Origin: Gammaproteobacteria bacterium
GTDB taxonomy: Bacteria; Gemmatimonadota; Gemmatimonadetes; Longimicrobiales; Gaopeijiaceae
NCBI GenBank assembly: GCA_009843625.1
Contig: VYDD01000372.1
Location: forward strand, 1 to 11,323
Direction of reading: 5' to 3'
DNA: 11,323 bases
Positions 4,877-11,323 of the stretch are shown here, piece by piece (the first letter of the stretch is position 1; each line of letters starts with the position of its first letter). The notes under the pieces are model-generated. The model was not told the DNA's origin. It ran no database searches and saw only the letters and a program-made list of their open reading frames with translations. The translations under genes were made by a program, and so were the position numbers.

Positions 4877-7483
4877 ATGGCTGTGAAATCTCGCGCTCTC
4901 GGATTCTCGCTCGCCGCCCTTGCCGCTGTGGCTCTGGCCACGGCGGGCGCCGCCGCCCAGACAACCGGTACCATCCGCGGCACGGTCACCGATGCGAACG
5001 GCAACGCCTTGCCCGGCGTCGTGGTGACGGCGTCCGGCTCCGGCGTAGAAGCGGAAGGCGTGTCAACTACCGACGGTGCCTTCGCATTCACCGATCTCGC
5101 GGCCGGCGACCATATCCTCACCGCCACCCTGTTCGGCTATGCGCCCCGCGAGCTTCAGGTGACCGTCCGCGCCGGCGCCGTCGAAACCGTCCCTATCGTT
5201 CTGGAGCCCGCCTTCCGGCTCGATCCGCTGAGCGTGGTGGCGGAGGACCCTGCGGTCTTCGCCCGCAATCTCGTCGCGGAGCCGATGATGAGGCAGCAGT
5301 CCAACATCACCGCCGTGACGTCGGTGATCGACAACCTGCCCGGCGTGTCCGTCCAGGAGGGGGACGCGTACGCCTTTGACGACTGGTCGAGCAACGTGGT
5401 CATGCGCGGGTTTCAGTCGACCATCAACGACGTGCAGATCGGCACCACCATCGACGGATTCCCCAATGGCACGTCGGACTACTGGAGCGGCGCGAAGGCG
5501 AACCGGTTCGTCGACCCCATGAATCTCGGCGGCGTCGAGGTGTCGCAGGGGACCTCCGACATCGCCTCGCGTTCGGTCGAGGCGCTGGGCGGCACGTTCA
5601 ATTACCTGACGGCGGCTCCGGCAGCGGAGCGGAGCTACACGGCCTCCGTCACGATCGGCGAGAACGGGGGCCAGCGGTTCGCCGCAAGGGTCGAGACCGG
5701 ATCGTCATTCGGCAGGGTGCGGGCCTGGGCCGCTGCGATGCGGCAGGAGGCGACCGACTGGATGGAGGGCTCCGCAAGGAACGAGCGGGAGCATCTTGCT
5801 GCCAAGGTCGTGTATGCCCACGGACCCCTGGAACTCACGAGCTATTTCTCGCACGACGACATCGACGAGAACAACTACCAACGCCTCTACACGGAGGCCG
5901 ACTTCAGGGCCGACCCGCGCTGGGACCGGCTGATCGGTCAATGGCCCGGCGTGCCCTACCTGAACCAGTTCTACCGGCGCGGCTGGGAAACACGGCGCAG
6001 GAACTCACTCGCCTACGTGAACGCCGACTGGTCCGTCGGCGAGTTGATCTCCCTGAGCGCTGGTGCCTACCACCACCGCAACCGGGGCCGCGGCGACTGG
6101 CTGCCCCCGTACATCGTCGACGTGGTGGACGACGGCGAGGGACCGGAGTCGGAGCTGGCGGGCCTCGCCCCGGTGCGAGGCGGCAGCCAACTCGGGCTGG
6201 TCCGCTTCGTAGACGGCGACGGCGTCGCGGTTGGACCGCTCCCGGGATGCACGTCATCCTACATCTTCAACTACTACGGGTCGGGCGGGCCGGAAGTCGA
6301 CCCGGCCTGCCACCCGGGGGCAACCGCGGTTCAGTCGTTCCGGCACAGCCATTACGGGAAGGACCGGACCGGCGCGAGCATCGATGGAGAGTGGTCCGCG
6401 CCATTTGGCGCGGGCGGGGGAAGCGCGCTGCGTGCGGGCATCTGGTACGAGGATTCGAGGCGCCACCTGGGCCGCGACTGGCACCGGATGCTGGACCCCA
6501 CGCTCAGCTTCAAGGGGGACGAGCAGCCCTACTGGCACCAGTACGAGTGGGATTTTCCGCAGGACGTCTTCAAGTGGTACGTGGAGGAGACGATGTACTT
6601 CGGGCCGTTCGAACTGACCGGAGGCGTCAAGCAGTTCCTCGTCTCCGTGTCCCGCGAAGACCAGTTCGGCATCGATCGGGACCTTGACGTCGATTCCCAC
6701 TCGGATCCGCTCTTCTCCGGCGGCGTCACGTACGCGACGCCTGTTGACGGTCTCGACCTGTTCGTGGGCTACGCCGGGAACTTCAGGGCGATCGGCAGCA
6801 CGTTGCTCGAGGTCCCGGGCCGCAGCCTGGATCTGCTGGAGCCCGAGACCGCGTCGAACATCGATGTCGGTGTGCAGTACGCCGGCGACCGGCTCGCTCT
6901 GAGCACGACCCTTTATGCCATCGATTTCGACAACCGCATCTTCTACCTCGGCCCCCTGACGCCCGCGGGCCCCAACTACCTCATCCCGGGCGGCGGCGGC
7001 TACTTCAACGCGGGCGGGATCGAAACCAGAGGCGTCGAACTGGCCGCCACGGTCGCGATGTCGGATCGGACATCGGTCTACACCGCCCTCACCCTCAACG
7101 ACTCGAAGTACGTCGGAACCGGCGATCCGCTCATCGATGCCGGCCAGGGCATTGTGCCCGGCACGGACGTCACGGGCGTGCCGCCTCGCCTGTGGGTCGT
7201 GTCCGTCGATCGCACCGGACCCCTGGGTGGCGGGCTGTCGGCGAAATACACGGCGCCCCGCCGCGTCAGTCTGACGGCGGACTGGCAGACCAACGCCTAC
7301 TGGGTGGTGGACGGCTACGTCAGCTTCAGGGGCGAAGCGTTGAGCGACCTGTTCCGATCGACGGAGTTCTCGATCGTGGCGAGCAACATCCTCGACAGCC
7401 CGTATCTGTCCGCGATCACCGAGAACGCAGCCTGGCTGGGCGCTCCCCGGACGTTATCGATGACCGTGACCGTCTCGTTTTGA
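4877..7483 (+). CDS. TonB-dependent receptor with N-terminal carboxypeptidase-regulatory-like domain
   Basis: This 868-residue outer-membrane protein would import a large or scarce ligand (siderophore, glycan, cobalamin, peptide) using the TonB-ExbBD system. It begins with a signal peptide, with probable cleavage after AGAAA at residue 27. A CarboxypepD_reg-like beta-sandwich (about 30-112; TGTIRGTVTDANGNALPG) follows, then a possible TonB box around 116-124, a plug domain (about 130-250, VVMRGF near 174-179) and a 22-strand-type barrel ending in a terminal Phe (VTVSF), as expected for BAM recognition. Cys458 and Cys478 may form a disulfide in an extracellular loop. The extra N-terminal domain is common in SusC-like and related receptors, but no SusD partner is adjacent. 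No good Shine-Dalgarno precedes the ATG; a GTG at 4883 with AAGAG six bases upstream is an alternative. It is the first gene of a two-receptor operon. Confidence 0.93.
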   Translation: MAVKSRALGFSLAALAAVALATAGAAAQTTGTIRGTVTDANGNALPGVVVTASGSGVEAEGVSTTDGAFAFTDLAAGDHILTATLFGYAPRELQVTVRAGAVETVPIVLEPAFRLDPLSVVAEDPAVFARNLVAEPMMRQQSNITAVTSVIDNLPGVSVQEGDAYAFDDWSSNVVMRGFQSTINDVQIGTTIDGFPNGTSDYWSGAKANRFVDPMNLGGVEVSQGTSDIASRSVEALGGTFNYLTAAPAAERSYTASVTIGENGGQRFAARVETGSSFGRVRAWAAAMRQEATDWMEGSARNEREHLAAKVVYAHGPLELTSYFSHDDIDENNYQRLYTEADFRADPRWDRLIGQWPGVPYLNQFYRRGWETRRRNSLAYVNADWSVGELISLSAGAYHHRNRGRGDWLPPYIVDVVDDGEGPESELAGLAPVRGGSQLGLVRFVDGDGVAVGPLPGCTSSYIFNYYGSGGPEVDPACHPGATAVQSFRHSHYGKDRTGASIDGEWSAPFGAGGGSALRAGIWYEDSRRHLGRDWHRMLDPTLSFKGDEQPYWHQYEWDFPQDVFKWYVEETMYFGPFELTGGVKQFLVSVSREDQFGIDRDLDVDSHSDPLFSGGVTYATPVDGLDLFVGYAGNFRAIGSTLLEVPGRSLDLLEPETASNIDVGVQYAGDRLALSTTLYAIDFDNRIFYLGPLTPAGPNYLIPGGGGYFNAGGIETRGVELAATVAMSDRTSVYTALTLNDSKYVGTGDPLIDAGQGIVPGTDVTGVPPRLWVVSVDRTGPLGGGLSAKYTAPRRVSLTADWQTNAYWVVDGYVSFRGEALSDLFRSTEFSIVASNILDSPYLSAITENAAWLGAPRTLSMTVTVSF

Positions 7484-10125
7484 CCGACCGCCGCCGTTCG
7501 ACCGGTCGCGCGGCCGTCCTGTGGCTCGGGACGGCGCTCTCGGCTGCGGCCCCGGGGTTGCGGGCACAGGAGCCCCCCGACACGCTCCCCGGCCCCGACG
7601 CCGTGCCCGAGGTGATGGAGCTGGCCGAGATCGTCGTCGTCGGTACCCGGCGGGGTGGCAGGACCGCTATCGAGTCCTACTCGCCGGTGCACGTCGTCAG
7701 CGGGGCCAACGTGCGGGCGCAGGGAGGGGCCGATCTGCTGGACCTGCTGCGCACGGTCGTCCCGGCCTTCAGCGTCAACGCGCAGCCGATCGCGGACGGC
7801 GCGACCATCGTGCGCCCTCCCAGCGTCCGCAATCTGGCGGCCGACCACACGCTGGTGCTCGTGAACGGCAAGCGCCGCCACCGCGGCGCGGTCATCGCCT
7901 GGCTGGTACCCAAGGCTTCCGAGGGTGCACAGGGGCCTGACCTGTCGGTGATTCCCTCGATCGCGCTGCAGCGGGTGGAGGTTCTGCGGGACGGGGCTGC
8001 GGCCCAGTACGGCTCGGACGCCATCGCCGGCGTCATGAACTTCGTTCTGAAGGACGACCGCGACGGGTATCACGCCGAGGCCGGGTACAGACTGACCACG
8101 GTGGGCGACGGCAAACAGGCCCATGTCGCAGTCAACGCCGGACTGCCGCTCCTGGACGACGGATTCCTCAACCTGAGCGCCGAGTTCAGCGAAGCAGGCG
8201 AGACCGTCCGCAGCGTCCAGCGGGACGACGCGGCTGCGCTGGAGGCCGCGGGCAACGTCCACGTCCCCAACCCGGCGCAGGTCTGGGGCAGCCCCAACGT
8301 CAACGGCGACCTCAAGACCTTCGCCAACCTCGGTATTCCGCTCGAGGACGGCGTCCTTCTGTACGCATTGGGGAGCTACGCCAGGAAGGAGACCGACGGC
8401 GGCTTCTACTACCGCAATCCCGACAACCGCGAGGGCGTGTACACCCGAGGCGCTCATCGACTGGTCGGCGACCTGACGGGTGACGGTAGCGGCGAGTGTC
8501 CCACGATGCTCGACCCCCGGGGCGACTACTATCGCCACGGAACCTTCCTGGCCAGCGCGTTCAGCCAGGACCATCCGAACTGCTTCGTCATGAATCAGCT
8601 CTTCCCCGGCGGCTTCACGCCGCGCTTCGGCGGCCACACCCGGGACCATTCCGCAGTAGCGGGAGTGCGCGGCGAGTCCGATTCCGGACTCACGTGGGAT
8701 TTGAGCGGCTCGACCGGGGCGAGCGATGTCGACTTCTTCATCCGCAACACCGTCAACGCGGCGCTGGGGCCGGCCAACCCCGCCGACTTCGAATTCAATG
8801 CGGGCGCCTACCGCCAGGACGAGGCGAGCCTCAACGCGGATTTCTCTCATCCGGCGTCGGTGCCGATGCTCGCGTCCGACCTGAACGTGGCGTTCGGGGC
8901 CGAGTGGCGGCGCGAGGTGTTCCGGATCCGCAGCGGGGAGCCCGACTCGTGGGCACGTACCTTCGAGCGGAACGGCAGGACGGTGGACCTGCAGAGCCAG
9001 GGCTTCACGGCGGGTACGAACGGGTTTCCCGGATTCAGCGAGGACACCGGGGGGCGGTGGGCGCGAAGCAGTTCCGCGGCCTATCTGGAGACGGAGACGG
9101 AAGTCCGGGAGCGCTGGACCGTGGGGGCGGCCGTGCGCTTCGAGCACTACGACGACTTCGGCACCACCACGAACGGAAAACTCTCCAGCCGCGCGGAGCT
9201 AACCGCGAGTCTGGCACTCCGCGGGACCTTCAGCACCGGCTTCCGCGCCCCTACCCCGGGACAGTCGAACGCGATCAACGCGACGTCGAAGAACGCCGGT
9301 TCCGGCGAGGAGCGGCAGCTGTCGATCGTCGCGACGATCGCGCCTTCCAGCCCGGTCGGAATGGCGCTCGGGGGCAGTCCCCTCAAGCCCGAGCGGTCGC
9401 GCAACACGTCGCTCGGTCTCGTGTGGAACCCGGCGCCGGCAGCGGCTACTCTCGACTGTTTCAACATACGCGTCGAGGACCGTCTGGCTCTCTCGAGGGA
9501 CATCGAACTCAACCGGCCCGACCTCGGCTCGGACCGGGTCCGCGACGACCTGATCGAGATGCTCCGGTCCGAGGGCCTGACCTCGGCCCGCAGCTGGAAC
9601 TACATCAACTACTTCAACAACGACTTCACCACTTCGACGCGGGGCTGCGAGGTCGTGGGCAGCTACGTATTCGAGGCCGGCCGCGGGGTCACCGTCCTCG
9701 ACGCCGCCTTCAGCCGGACTGTTACCACGGTGGAGGAGTTCACGCCCGGCGGACCCCTGGCCGATGAGAAGGAGATCAAGGACTACGAATTGGGTTTGCC
9801 CCGCAACCGCGCCATCGCCTCCGTCCGCCACAGCGCGGGCCCGCTGGGCGCGGTAGTCCGCTTCAACTACTTCGGCGGCTGGTACGATTCCGAGGAGGAC
9901 GAGGACTTCGGCGGCTACGGAATGGCCGACCTGTCGCTGAGCTACCGGCTTCGCGGCGGCATCCAGGTAACCCTTGGCGCCGACAATGTCCTCGACGCTT
10001 ACCCGGAACTGAATCCGAACCGGTTTACGGGGCTCGGCAACGAATACAGTCAGTATGCGCCGGCCGGGTTCAACGGCCGCTACATGTGGCTGCGGATCAC
10101 GCTGGAGGGCCCCGGCGGCGGTTGA
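7480..10125 (+). CDS. TonB-dependent receptor without the extra N-terminal domain
   Basis: This 881-residue outer-membrane receptor starts at a TTG overlapping the upstream receptor's stop as TTGA. The open frame continues upstream to 7192, but that part lies within the other receptor and lacks a signal peptide, whereas the TTG gives a basic N-terminus, a hydrophobic stretch and probable cleavage after GLRA (residue 29). A TonB box-like EIVVVGTR (50-57) precedes the plug (about 65-190), which contains TLVLVNGKRRHRGAVI and VEVLRDGAAAQYGSDAIAGVMNFVLKD-type plug motifs. The rest is barrel, with FSTGFRAPTPGQ and a last strand around MWLRITLEG, followed by a short Gly-rich tail rather than a terminal aromatic residue. 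Cys340/Cys368 and Cys660/Cys723 could form loop disulfides. The plug resembles a widespread iron-complex-type receptor group in marine and environmental bacteria, from memory; the ligand is unknown. Confidence 0.93.
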   Translation: MTDRRRSTGRAAVLWLGTALSAAAPGLRAQEPPDTLPGPDAVPEVMELAEIVVVGTRRGGRTAIESYSPVHVVSGANVRAQGGADLLDLLRTVVPAFSVNAQPIADGATIVRPPSVRNLAADHTLVLVNGKRRHRGAVIAWLVPKASEGAQGPDLSVIPSIALQRVEVLRDGAAAQYGSDAIAGVMNFVLKDDRDGYHAEAGYRLTTVGDGKQAHVAVNAGLPLLDDGFLNLSAEFSEAGETVRSVQRDDAAALEAAGNVHVPNPAQVWGSPNVNGDLKTFANLGIPLEDGVLLYALGSYARKETDGGFYYRNPDNREGVYTRGAHRLVGDLTGDGSGECPTMLDPRGDYYRHGTFLASAFSQDHPNCFVMNQLFPGGFTPRFGGHTRDHSAVAGVRGESDSGLTWDLSGSTGASDVDFFIRNTVNAALGPANPADFEFNAGAYRQDEASLNADFSHPASVPMLASDLNVAFGAEWRREVFRIRSGEPDSWARTFERNGRTVDLQSQGFTAGTNGFPGFSEDTGGRWARSSSAAYLETETEVRERWTVGAAVRFEHYDDFGTTTNGKLSSRAELTASLALRGTFSTGFRAPTPGQSNAINATSKNAGSGEERQLSIVATIAPSSPVGMALGGSPLKPERSRNTSLGLVWNPAPAAATLDCFNIRVEDRLALSRDIELNRPDLGSDRVRDDLIEMLRSEGLTSARSWNYINYFNNDFTTSTRGCEVVGSYVFEAGRGVTVLDAAFSRTVTTVEEFTPGGPLADEKEIKDYELGLPRNRAIASVRHSAGPLGAVVRFNYFGGWYDSEEDEDFGGYGMADLSLSYRLRGGIQVTLGADNVLDAYPELNPNRFTGLGNEYSQYAPAGFNGRYMWLRITLEGPGGG

Positions 10126-10130
10126 GTCCC

Positions 10131-10151
10131 CCTCAGAGATCGTACCTGAGG
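10131..10151. repeat. Inverted repeat at the convergent gene ends
   Basis: CCTCAG (10131-10136) and CTGAGG (10146-10151) form a 6-bp stem with a 9-base loop. It begins six bases after the receptor stop and contains the stop codon of the opposing gene. It could act as a weak bidirectional terminator, but no T-tract follows on either strand. Confidence 0.3.
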
Positions 10152-11014
10152 ATGAGGATCACCGTGAGCGCGCTGGTGTCACGCGTCTCGACCGTGTACA
10201 GGATGCGTGAGCCACGACCGACCGACGAATCGTGGCTGCGGAGCTGGTCCCACTCGCGCGGCTCGCTCAGGAATGCCCCGAGGCCGGTCGCGTAGCGGAT
10301 CCTGTTGCCGATCGTGAGCCCGTCGGCGACGCGGTAGTCCACGCCCCCCAGGATCTGGACGCTGAACATGGTGTCGTCGAGCCCGGCCGCGCCGAGGGTC
10401 GTGGTGCCGGCCAGTTTCGCCCTTAGCGCGGCGTCCTCGAAGGTGGCGATCCGGGCGGGGTCGGGGTTGCGCTTCCACAGGCTGAGATAGTCGATGGCCA
10501 CGCGCTGCACGCCTGCGCCCACGCCGACGTAGGTGTTGAGCGGCTGCCGGGCCGCGCCGAGATCGACCGCCAGGTTGGTGAAGAGGCCGTGCATGGTGAA
10601 GTCTCCGCCGCCACCGACCGCCCTCTCCAGCTCCTGGTCGGCCTTCTGGGCCGTCACGACGTCGCCGATCTGCGTCGGCGCGAAGTCGTTGTGGGATGTG
10701 GCGCGATACCTGTATTCGACCTCGGCGCGGAAGCGGCCGAACCGGTAACCGGCTGCAAGCCCCGCCGCGATCCCCTGCCCGGAACCTGAGTCGTTGGTCC
10801 ACTCCGTCGGCGGAGGCGGCGTGTCGCATTCCGTACCGGTCTCCAGCCGGTTCGGGTTGATGAGCAGATCGCAGCGCGTGCCCCAGTCGTTGTCCGTGGC
10901 CACGAGCCGCAGGTTCGGCACCAGCGTGAACCCCAGCTCGGACCCCAGGTACGGTTGCGCGGTCGCGTCGCCGGCAGCCAGCGCGAGCGCCGCCACCCAG
11001 ATCCATCGCATCAT
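10133..11014 (-). CDS. Secreted outer-membrane beta-barrel protein, function unknown
   Basis: The 293-residue product has a signal peptide (MMRWIWVAALALAAGDATA, probable cleavage after residue 19). Its repeated amphipathic strands, such as GIAAGLAAGYRFGRFRAEVEY, LNTYVGVGAGVQRVAIDY and LTVILILRYDL at the C-terminus, are typical of small 8- to 10-stranded barrels of the OmpA-like or outer-membrane beta-barrel group. Two cysteines in a predicted loop (DWGTRCDLL and GTECDTP) may pair. GAGGGAG lies four bases before the ATG at 11014 and seven before a second ATG at 11011, so the start is uncertain by one codon. The open frame to 11059 adds a basic stretch before the signal peptide and is not preferred. 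It is convergent with the receptor operon, leaving seven bases between stops, and lies just downstream of a second OmpR-type regulator. Role unknown; porin-like or structural functions are possible. Confidence 0.85.
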   Translation of the reverse strand: MMRWIWVAALALAAGDATAQPYLGSELGFTLVPNLRLVATDNDWGTRCDLLINPNRLETGTECDTPPPPTEWTNDSGSGQGIAAGLAAGYRFGRFRAEVEYRYRATSHNDFAPTQIGDVVTAQKADQELERAVGGGGDFTMHGLFTNLAVDLGAARQPLNTYVGVGAGVQRVAIDYLSLWKRNPDPARIATFEDAALRAKLAGTTTLGAAGLDDTMFSVQILGGVDYRVADGLTIGNRIRYATGLGAFLSEPREWDQLRSHDSSVGRGSRILYTVETRDTSALTVILILRYDL

Positions 11015-11119
11015 GGCTCTCCCTCGAGTCGATGTCCGTTCCTGCATGCGCCGGTACACGGTGGCCCTGGCCGGAGTGCCGGCGTTTTCGGCAGCAACAA
11101 GATACCGAGGGGACTGCCT

Positions 11120-11323
11120 TCAGCGAGAACCCGCGGGCATGAAGTAGCCAACGCCGCGCTCATTGCGGATGTAGGCCGGGTTGGCCGCGTCGTCGCCCAG
11201 CTTGCGCCGCAGCCGCTTCACGACGGCCCGCACCAGTTTGGGGTCGGGCTGGCGCCGATCGCCTCGTGGCCACGCCTGGCGCAGCAGCGACTCGTGTGTC
11301 AGCACGCGTCCCGCGTTGACCGA
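11120..11323 (-). CDS. C-terminal end of an OmpR-type winged-helix regulator (runs off the right edge)
   Basis: The last 67 codons of a minus-strand gene are present; the rest lies beyond the window. The fragment starts at SVNAGRVLTHESLLRQAW, continues through KRLRRKLGDDAANPAYIR and ends near NERGVGYFMP, which is the recognition helix and wing of an OmpR/PhoB-type DNA-binding domain. Over the last 28 aligned positions up to GYxM, 21 are identical to the C-terminus of the kinase encoded at 2413-4752, with a two-residue length difference before the recognition helix. It could therefore be another kinase-receiver-winged-helix protein or an ordinary response regulator; the visible part cannot distinguish these. 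The stop is 105 bp upstream of the outer-membrane protein gene on the same strand, so that gene may share its transcript or be its target. Confidence 0.85.
   Translation of the reverse strand, partial: SVNAGRVLTHESLLRQAWPRGDRRQPDPKLVRAVVKRLRRKLGDDAANPAYIRNERGVGYFMPAGSR

Noticed and set aside
5941..6687. A 248-codon plus-strand open frame within the first receptor
   Set aside because: It is an Arg/Pro-rich alternate-frame translation of a confident receptor gene, with no motif of its own.
7192..7479. N-terminal extension of the second receptor
   Set aside because: It lies inside the first receptor in another frame and would bury the signal peptide, which starts cleanly at the TTG at 7480.
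7315..9147. A 610-codon open frame on the minus strand, antisense to the second receptor
   Set aside because: It has no recognisable domain, is rich in Arg, Gly, Val and Ala as expected for antisense frames in high-GC DNA, and lies opposite a clear TonB-dependent receptor.
4877..10125. The receptor pair as a SusC/SusD polysaccharide utilisation system
   Set aside because: The second gene is itself a full-length TonB-dependent barrel receptor, not a SusD lipoprotein, and no glycan-degrading enzyme is in the window.

Overview
This is a GC-rich, gene-dense bacterial window from a diderm (Gram-negative) organism. Two TonB-dependent outer-membrane receptors and a small outer-membrane beta-barrel protein require an outer membrane. 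GC content, frequent GTG and TTG starts, and a multidomain kinase-regulator would fit Gemmatimonadota or a similar environmental phylum, but no marker gene fixes the taxonomy, so this is only a guess. There is no tRNA, rRNA, CRISPR array, transposase or phage gene. No stretch over 300 bases lacks a gene; the longest gap is 224 bp (2189-2412).

Left block (1-2188, all minus strand). Reading in the direction of transcription, the order is a TauD/TfdA-type Fe(II)/2-oxoglutarate dioxygenase, a single-domain STAS protein of the anti-sigma-factor-antagonist type, hisG (ATP phosphoribosyltransferase, long form) and the first 43 codons of hisD. The dioxygenase and STAS genes overlap as ATGA, hisG follows after 32 bp, and hisG/hisD overlap as TTGA. 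The four genes look like one transcription unit in which the first two steps encoded by a histidine operon are preceded by two genes unrelated to histidine synthesis.

Middle block (2413-10125). A 779-residue soluble hybrid sensor kinase on the minus strand (GAF-PAS-HisKA-HATPase-REC-winged helix) is divergent from two plus-strand TonB-dependent receptors. The receptors belong to different subtypes, one with an N-terminal carboxypeptidase-regulatory-like domain and one without, and overlap as TTGA. The 124-bp divergent region holds GCCACG-type half-sites in two pairs, 11 bp apart within each pair and 32 bp apart between pairs, next to a plausible -35/-10. This is the layout expected for an OmpR/PhoB-type winged helix. 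The simplest reading is that the kinase senses a cytoplasmic signal and, through its own DNA-binding domain, controls the receptor operon.

Right block (10133-11323, minus strand). A small secreted outer-membrane beta-barrel protein is convergent with the receptors. Upstream of it is the C-terminal end of a second OmpR-type winged helix, clearly related to the tail of the first kinase and cut by the window edge. The locus may therefore hold two related regulators, each next to outer-membrane genes.
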